Origin: Acorus gramineus
Lineage: Eukaryota; Streptophyta; Magnoliopsida; Acorales; Acoraceae
Direction of reading: 5' to 3'
Assembly: GCA_030737835.1 (NCBI GenBank)
Contig: JAUJYN010000067.1
Coordinates: forward strand, 58,180-122,179
Length of the DNA stretch: 64,000 nucleotides
The notes below the pieces were generated by a model that had not been told where the DNA came from, ran no database searches, and worked only from the letters and a program-made list of their open reading frames with translations. Below, piece by piece: positions 59,067 through 64,000 of this stretch (position 1 is the stretch's first letter; each line of letters opens with the position of its first letter). Both the position numbers and the translations under genes were made by a program.

Positions 59067-59377
59067 GTTTGTGGACTCTGAATGAGCCACCGGATTGCGC
59101 TCTTGACATTAATTGGATCGATGACAAGATCCTCGACACTCGTTCCTTTCGGCTAACTTCCGTGATGGCTGCGATGTAGTGTTGTCCTCGTATGCAGGAC
59201 ACTTGCGCACCAAATGCTCTCACCTCTGAACATAAGCAATCTAGAGAGGCTCTACCAGAAAAGCAAAAATGCCACGCCATGGATACACGAGGACAGCAAT
59301 GTCTCTGTAAGTTGCTTGTGAGCGATCGAAGGACTGTTCTCCGAAGTGAGCTTCATCCCGGATGGATCATAGTTTGT

Positions 59378-59886
59378 TTAACAGATAAACGTAAGGACAG
59401 GGAAACGCAGATGTATTTCATTTGCTCGCTTCCAGCCAACGTGGGGCATGCGGCTCATTCGCTCATGAAGGACCGTGAAGGCCCGTCGTCGTCGACGTTT
59501 GCTTGCACTCGCGAGCATAGCCGCTGTGGCTGCCGCTAATCAAGGTATAATAATCGCGTGTGATTAGAACGTAGAGGTACGTGCATACCTACGACAGTGT
59601 CAATCGCGGACGGAACAAAGGGTTGGCCTTCGGATCGGAGATGGATCGTTGTGTTCATGCTTGATCGCCGAATACTGTCGACCCACTCGGGCACCATCAA
59701 AACATCTGATGCTTTCATTTGGCATCCTTGATATCTAACGTAGCTTGGGGATGTACATGATTGTAGCCACCGCGCTTGGCCGTCATTCATGCACTTCTCC
59801 GTTGGCTGTTGTACAAACTGTGGTTCTATCCACCAAAAGCAAGTGGAATTCACCATCCACATCCGCAATGCATGAAAGTTCTCCAC
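59378..59886 (-). CDS. Hypothetical protein fragment with a 53-nt intron
   Basis: A coding-like frame near 59,870 reads NNWLWRTFHALR and, after one inserted base, DVDGEFHLLLVDRTTVC. A separate exon-like stretch reads MKASDVLMVPEWVDSIRR, TTIHLRSEGQPFVPSAIDTV. GTATGC at 59588 joins an acceptor at 59536 in phase to AATAAMLASASKRRRRRAF and LHERMSRMPH, ending at 59378. The splice phase and basic C-terminal exon support a real gene, but the 5' end and family are unknown, and the two parts may belong to different genes. Confidence 0.35.
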
Positions 59887-62245
59887 AGCCAGTTATTTAT
59901 CTCAGATTTAATGGATTCCCGACGTGGCGAACCACAAACGACACCAAAATTATGATTGTCTGATCGACTACGCTCTTGAACGATGAATCCAGCGAGCGAT
60001 GAGACGATCGTGGAGCCTACCGTCTATGTCATCAGGATCTGGTGTCAAACACGAACCACTCCAAGCTCTGTGGCCTTTGTGGGTGAGACGTGATTCAAAT
60101 TGTACCCCTGGCGCTTGCATCTGTCCCCCACATTGTATCCTGTTCGATGAGCGAGCTCTGCAACGATTGGCGTCGCTTCTGCAAAATTCCAGGACGTGAC
60201 TATATGAAAGAGTCAGTGCCGGGAGACTGATCCAAGTTGCTCGGTGCGAACGTTTCTACTCATTCCATTTTGATCTAACAGCCACTACGAAATATGAAAC
60301 CTACTCGAAAGACCCCGAACACTCATCATCCTCTTCCAAAAGGACGTGGTACAATTCAGAAAAGACCTACAACTTCATCCGTCTTGCATTTCCGCGCAAT
60401 GTTTCAGTCATCTTTCAAACATAGACTTGAATTCTCGTCAGCCATTTCAGATGAATACTTGGACGAACAGAAGCGGGAACGAAGCGGAGTCACGGGTTTA
60501 TCCTGTCACACGAACAGCGCTCGTCAATTTGAATGCGAGATCTCAATACTACATCAGAAAGGACAACGAAAGTCCGCACAGGGCAAAAGTTTGTTATCAT
60601 TGGCCGAGTCAGTCGGAGACTCGCAGCACAAGTGGGCGATATCGAAGCGACGGTAATCGTATCTAACGACATTGAAGCAAAGACGGACGAATTTGACGAC
60701 CTCTCAGCGATGGTAAAGGCATTGAACTGCGTACAAATTGATGCGGATAGCAGCATGGCTGAAGAAACATAACCGGCCCTGGACTCGTCCGAGCTGGAAA
60801 GTCTATCATCCTAGATTGGAACATGGCCTGAACTTGTCGCATAAGACACTCGCATTGAAGTCATTCAGTCCGTGTCACACGCTGAGCATGGGCAGTATCA
60901 AACCCATTTGTAGGGAGCATCTGCTTTACATGTCTCTGTTGATTGCTACTAGGTTGAGCAACAGGACCTCGCAATGAAAGTCTTATACCTTTATACATCG
61001 AAATCCTCCTGTCTTACTCGTTGATGCGTCCTTGTGTCCAGTCAAGAAGCTCCTTCAGCTCGACGAATTGTTCTTGCCTCTCTCTTCGTTACTGCGGATG
61101 GTCAGACTCACAGCGATGACCGGGTCTGTTCTACTAAGACAAGGTCGACATATCACATCTGCAGGGTTTACACAATCGGACTGCTAAGCCCTTACAAAAT
61201 CACGTTTATCTGGTACGATGCAGAGATGAGTCTGGAAGAGCCTGTTTGTGTTTTATTGTGCATGACATCGTTTGATCTAGAAGTTGCATCTACACTAGGT
61301 GCTTTGATACTGGCGCTGGCTATGAGTGAATCGTCCAGGGCGGATCCACAAGACAGACCGGAAACGTTGATGTTTTCAGGTCTGGTGTACACTGAGTTAG
61401 TGAAACGTCTCGCATGAGTGGGAAATATCACGACTAAGGACATTGTGGGCGTACTACACGCGGGAAGATTTTGAATTGTCACCATCGGCTTCGGCTTCGT
61501 CCATCCTCGTGTTTTATCCATGCCTACACTGGAGCGTTCAACTCTAGAACGGACGCCTAAGAACTGGCTGGGAATGACTTGGAGAGTACGGGACACGGGC
61601 TGAAAGTCGTTGATGAAACTCCTGAGAACTCAGACAAGTAATGAACCCACTCTGGAAAGCGGTGAGGCCGATCTTTGTCGAAGAAAAGATCTAGCATGGT
61701 TTCAGATGCCAGAGATCTTTGAACACATTCACAACTGGCGTGTAATAGAGTATTGATGGATCGGGGGATGACCAACTGACGCCCAAGGGCTTCAGTTTCG
61801 AAACGCAGTTGTTACAATCCGTTATCTATTCATTCTGCCTGTCACCACTGTGTCCTGCTGAACCTTACATCATCTTCCGAGCCAAACTCCAACCCATCTT
61901 CTACATCGCCTAACCTCGCGTCAATCGTCAACAGGACTGATCAGAGCACCTCGTATACGAAATAGACGGAGCCCTTTGATACAGTCTTTCAGCGGTGTGG
62001 CCAGAAAGCTGCATGCTTGTACATCCGCGCCCGATATGATCGTAAACGAAAATGATGATGTTCCTAGGGTATCACTAGTAGTCGTTGGCTTGTTGCACCC
62101 GGTCGTGTATTGCTACGTGCTCGTGATCATCGTCCTTGCTTCTCATGCTGACGCAGATCGAGCATAGTCCACGATAACCGGCTTTAGCCCTTTGTACACA
62201 GTCCATTGGGGTAAGTGGCGGTTTGGTCGCGGAATGACACTCGTA
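59887..62245. other. Gene-poor interval with possible relics
   Basis: Weak coding-like plus-strand frames at 60,290-60,775 (YSKDPEHSSSSSKRTWYNSE; FVIIGRVSRRLAAQVGD) and 61,225-61,417 (MSLEEPVCVLLCMTSFDLEV, then FSGLVYTELVKRLA) could not be joined into a gene or assigned to a family. Confidence 0.35.
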
Positions 62246-62359
62246 CAGTTTGGGCTCCTGTTTGATGTCATGCATGCTCGATAACTTAGAACTGACGTCG
62301 TACAGTTCGGGCTCCTGTTTGATGTCATGCATGCTCGATAATTTAGAAATGACGTCGTA
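62246..62359 (-). repeat. 57-bp tandem duplication
   Basis: Units 62246-62302 and 62303-62359 differ at three positions. In one minus-strand frame each unit encodes KLSSMHDIKQEP, containing I-K-Q-E, which fits the SUMO-attachment consensus. That frame is open for 108 codons but lacks an ATG start. Confidence 0.85.
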
Positions 62360-62408
62360 CAGTGTCATATTGTTGAAGTCCGGCAGGCCATGGCGTGCCA
62401 AATGTCTT

Positions 62409-63229
62409 CTACAGAGCTATGAACGCACTCGGAAGAAATTTCTGGGAGCCACAGATGGCGCACACGGTGCAATACGTCCGGGACACATCGCGTATTAGGT
62501 TTTGAATGATTTCAGATCGTTTCTCGCTTACGAATACTACCCTGATATCAGCATTGTCAATGTTCAAAGTCAGCGGGAGACCAACACCAAAATTCGGAAT
62601 GACCGTGTTTACGGTGCTATTTTCCGACATCATGCATATGGATGCAAAGCTTGCCGTATATCTCATGATCATGCATCCAGTAATTTTCCCAAGATGTTCG
62701 TCGTCTCGTATCACAAATGCAACACTTGCTAATTCTGCCATGAATTGAAAGGAGATGGTGTTACTTGACTCCGCGAAAACGTACAATACGCGAGAGGCGC
62801 CTGGGACCGAAACGACATGCGGCAGAGCTGATTATATCCATCAACCATTGATACAACGAGTGAACAGTATCTTGCCATATTCTTCTGTGATAGCTCATTT
62901 AGCGAGGGATCGCTGGCGGTCTGGGGGCTGATCGTTTGGAGAAATGTTCTCACTACCGTAAGATGGTCATCACTTAGTTCGATTGGCTGTAGTGGTTTCT
63001 TCGAGGATACCCTTTTATTCATCTCGGCGAGAGCGTCTCCGATGATTGACATTGCTCCTCTCATGACATTGCGCCTTCTTCGTATTTGAGGTTCATCTCT
63101 AAGCTGTGTATTAGAGGAATTGATAGGGTCAGCCTGCACCAGTGACTGTATAGGTGATCTTGAGCTACGGTTCTGATCATTGGTGATACTTTGCTTCCTA
63201 GAGTTGGAGGAATGTTTCCGCTTCGGCAT
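62409..63229 (-). CDS. Hypothetical protein, basic N-terminus, one frameshift
   Basis: The ATG at 63229 (CCAACATGCC) starts MPKRKHSSNSRKQS, a likely nuclear localisation region. RRRRNVMRGAMSIIGDAL, then DDHLTVVRTFLQTISPQTAS and YCSLVVSMVDGYNQLCRMSF follow, which are helical. One base appears missing near 62,795, after which the frame reads LYVFAESSNTISFQFMAEL, FVIRDDEHLGKITGCMIM and DNADIRVVFVSEKRSEIIQN to the stop at 62409. I do not recognise the family; no catalytic motif seen. The repeat at 62,246-62,359 lies just beyond the stop. Confidence 0.5.
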
Positions 63230-64000
63230 GTTGGCGCCTAGCTATGGTCATAGTAGGATCGAATTGGCAAAGAAATGCGGAAACCGAAGAACAAGAAAGA
63301 TGAAGAGAACGAGTCATGGGAGGGAAGCATGCCGCATTGCCCCTGTCATTTCGCGCTCGTGACCACATGACATACGTACGTCCGAAGTTCTGCAGAAGCG
63401 TCTACCGATCATCGTGCCAGATATGTTGCTGATGCGAGACGAATCAAAATTGACACGGGCACCACCGATGAAGAGCACGTACCATGAATCCACTGGACGA
63501 ACGTAAACGAGACCAAGATTTGAAGACCATGCGCAGCTTCTGTACGCGTACGCACCAGACGAGGGCATGCAGAAGTTTCATGCACCTGGTCCAATCTTAC
63601 GCGTACGCGTACAAGCGGCATATGCAGCCGCTCTGATATTGTAGTTGAGTCTGGGTCGCCCAGCCATGTACAGACTTTGGATGGTTCCTATAATCGCCGT
63701 TCGTTGATGAGGTGACGTCTCCGCTCGCATATGCCGGCGAAGTGGGGCGAGATGGTGACATGGGCGCGATTGGCGCCAGCTTCGGCAACGGTGCATAGGA
63801 CCGAGACATGGGGCCCAGCCTTGACGTTGCTCGAGGACTAGCCGTGTTGAGCGAATCCCACGACTTCCCCTTTTAGACACCGAAGTGCATACGAAGTAGG
63901 TCTTGCATGTGTGTCCGTGTGCTTGCGCATAAGCGTACGCCACGGAACACTGTCCTGCCGGCCCGGTCACTCTGTGTTGTTGTTGTGTGCGTGTGCTGGA
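63230..64000. other. Window end, no supported gene
   Basis: Overlapping minus-strand frames are rich in Arg, Ser and Ala without motifs. Contains a CG-rich palindromic stretch TACGCGTACGCGTAC near 63,600. Confidence 0.4.

Noticed and set aside
1358-62800. Programmed -1 ribosomal frameshifting as the cause of the frame breaks
   Set aside because: The break sites share no slippery heptamer in the right phase and no obvious downstream structure. One candidate A-run near 29,005 is out of phase, and some breaks go the other way.
63597-63612. CG-rich palindrome as a replication or attachment site
   Set aside because: Simple alternating sequence without any associated element or gene.

Overview
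The window is nuclear DNA of a filamentous ascomycete (Pezizomycotina, possibly Dothideomycetes; the class is a guess). Several genes carry 48-115 nt introns with GT(A/G)AGT-like donors, CTAAC/CTGAC-type branch sites and CAG/TAG acceptors. Starts often sit in CA(A/C)(A/C)ATG contexts behind pyrimidine-rich leaders, and many products belong to fungal-specific families. Gene density is low, most identifiable genes are regulatory or of unknown function, and there are paralogous duplications and gene relics, so it resembles an accessory, subtelomeric or otherwise fast-evolving compartment. I saw no tRNA, rRNA, CRISPR array or intact transposon.

Layout. 0-11 kb: C-terminal end of a protein kinase, a DUF7924-type protein with one frameshift, a heptad-repeat coiled-coil protein, a TATA promoter with an unresolved short gene, and a small Cys-containing protein. 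13-23.5 kb: a KMT6/EZH2-type CXC-SET protein, a fungal transcription factor (MHR-like, no DNA-binding domain found), a bZIP factor with a GC-AG intron, and a complete four-exon Zn2Cys6 protein. 28-33.5 kb: a transcription-factor-like gene, an intact 531-residue orphan and an F-box protein. 34-45.7 kb: three same-strand paralogues (A, B, C) of a helical N-terminal domain plus beta-propeller-like protein, interrupted by an FHA-kinase gene and a basic protein. Copies A and C share near-identical blocks inside diverged sequence, and copy B is truncated. 47-52.4 kb: a broken zinc-cluster remnant, a six-finger C2H2 array in line with a PHD finger, and a BAH-PHD protein of the kind that includes the fungal H3K27me3 reader EPR-1. 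53-63 kb: several hypothetical genes, two of which look like the fungal PD-(D/E)XK-like families, plus relics.

Two themes stand out. First, chromatin: a polycomb-type writer homologue, a BAH-PHD reader homologue and a C2H2-PHD protein occur within 40 kb. Second, an unusually consistent pattern of frame breaks. At least fifteen junctions between clearly coding segments need one extra base (a missing base), often next to a short homopolymer, while the protein between the breaks stays conserved and largely free of stops. This suggests consensus-sequence deletions as much as true pseudogenes, so gene integrity here should be judged only after re-sequencing. Gene models were read by eye; intron coordinates given to the base are those where donor, acceptor and reading phase all agree unless stated otherwise.
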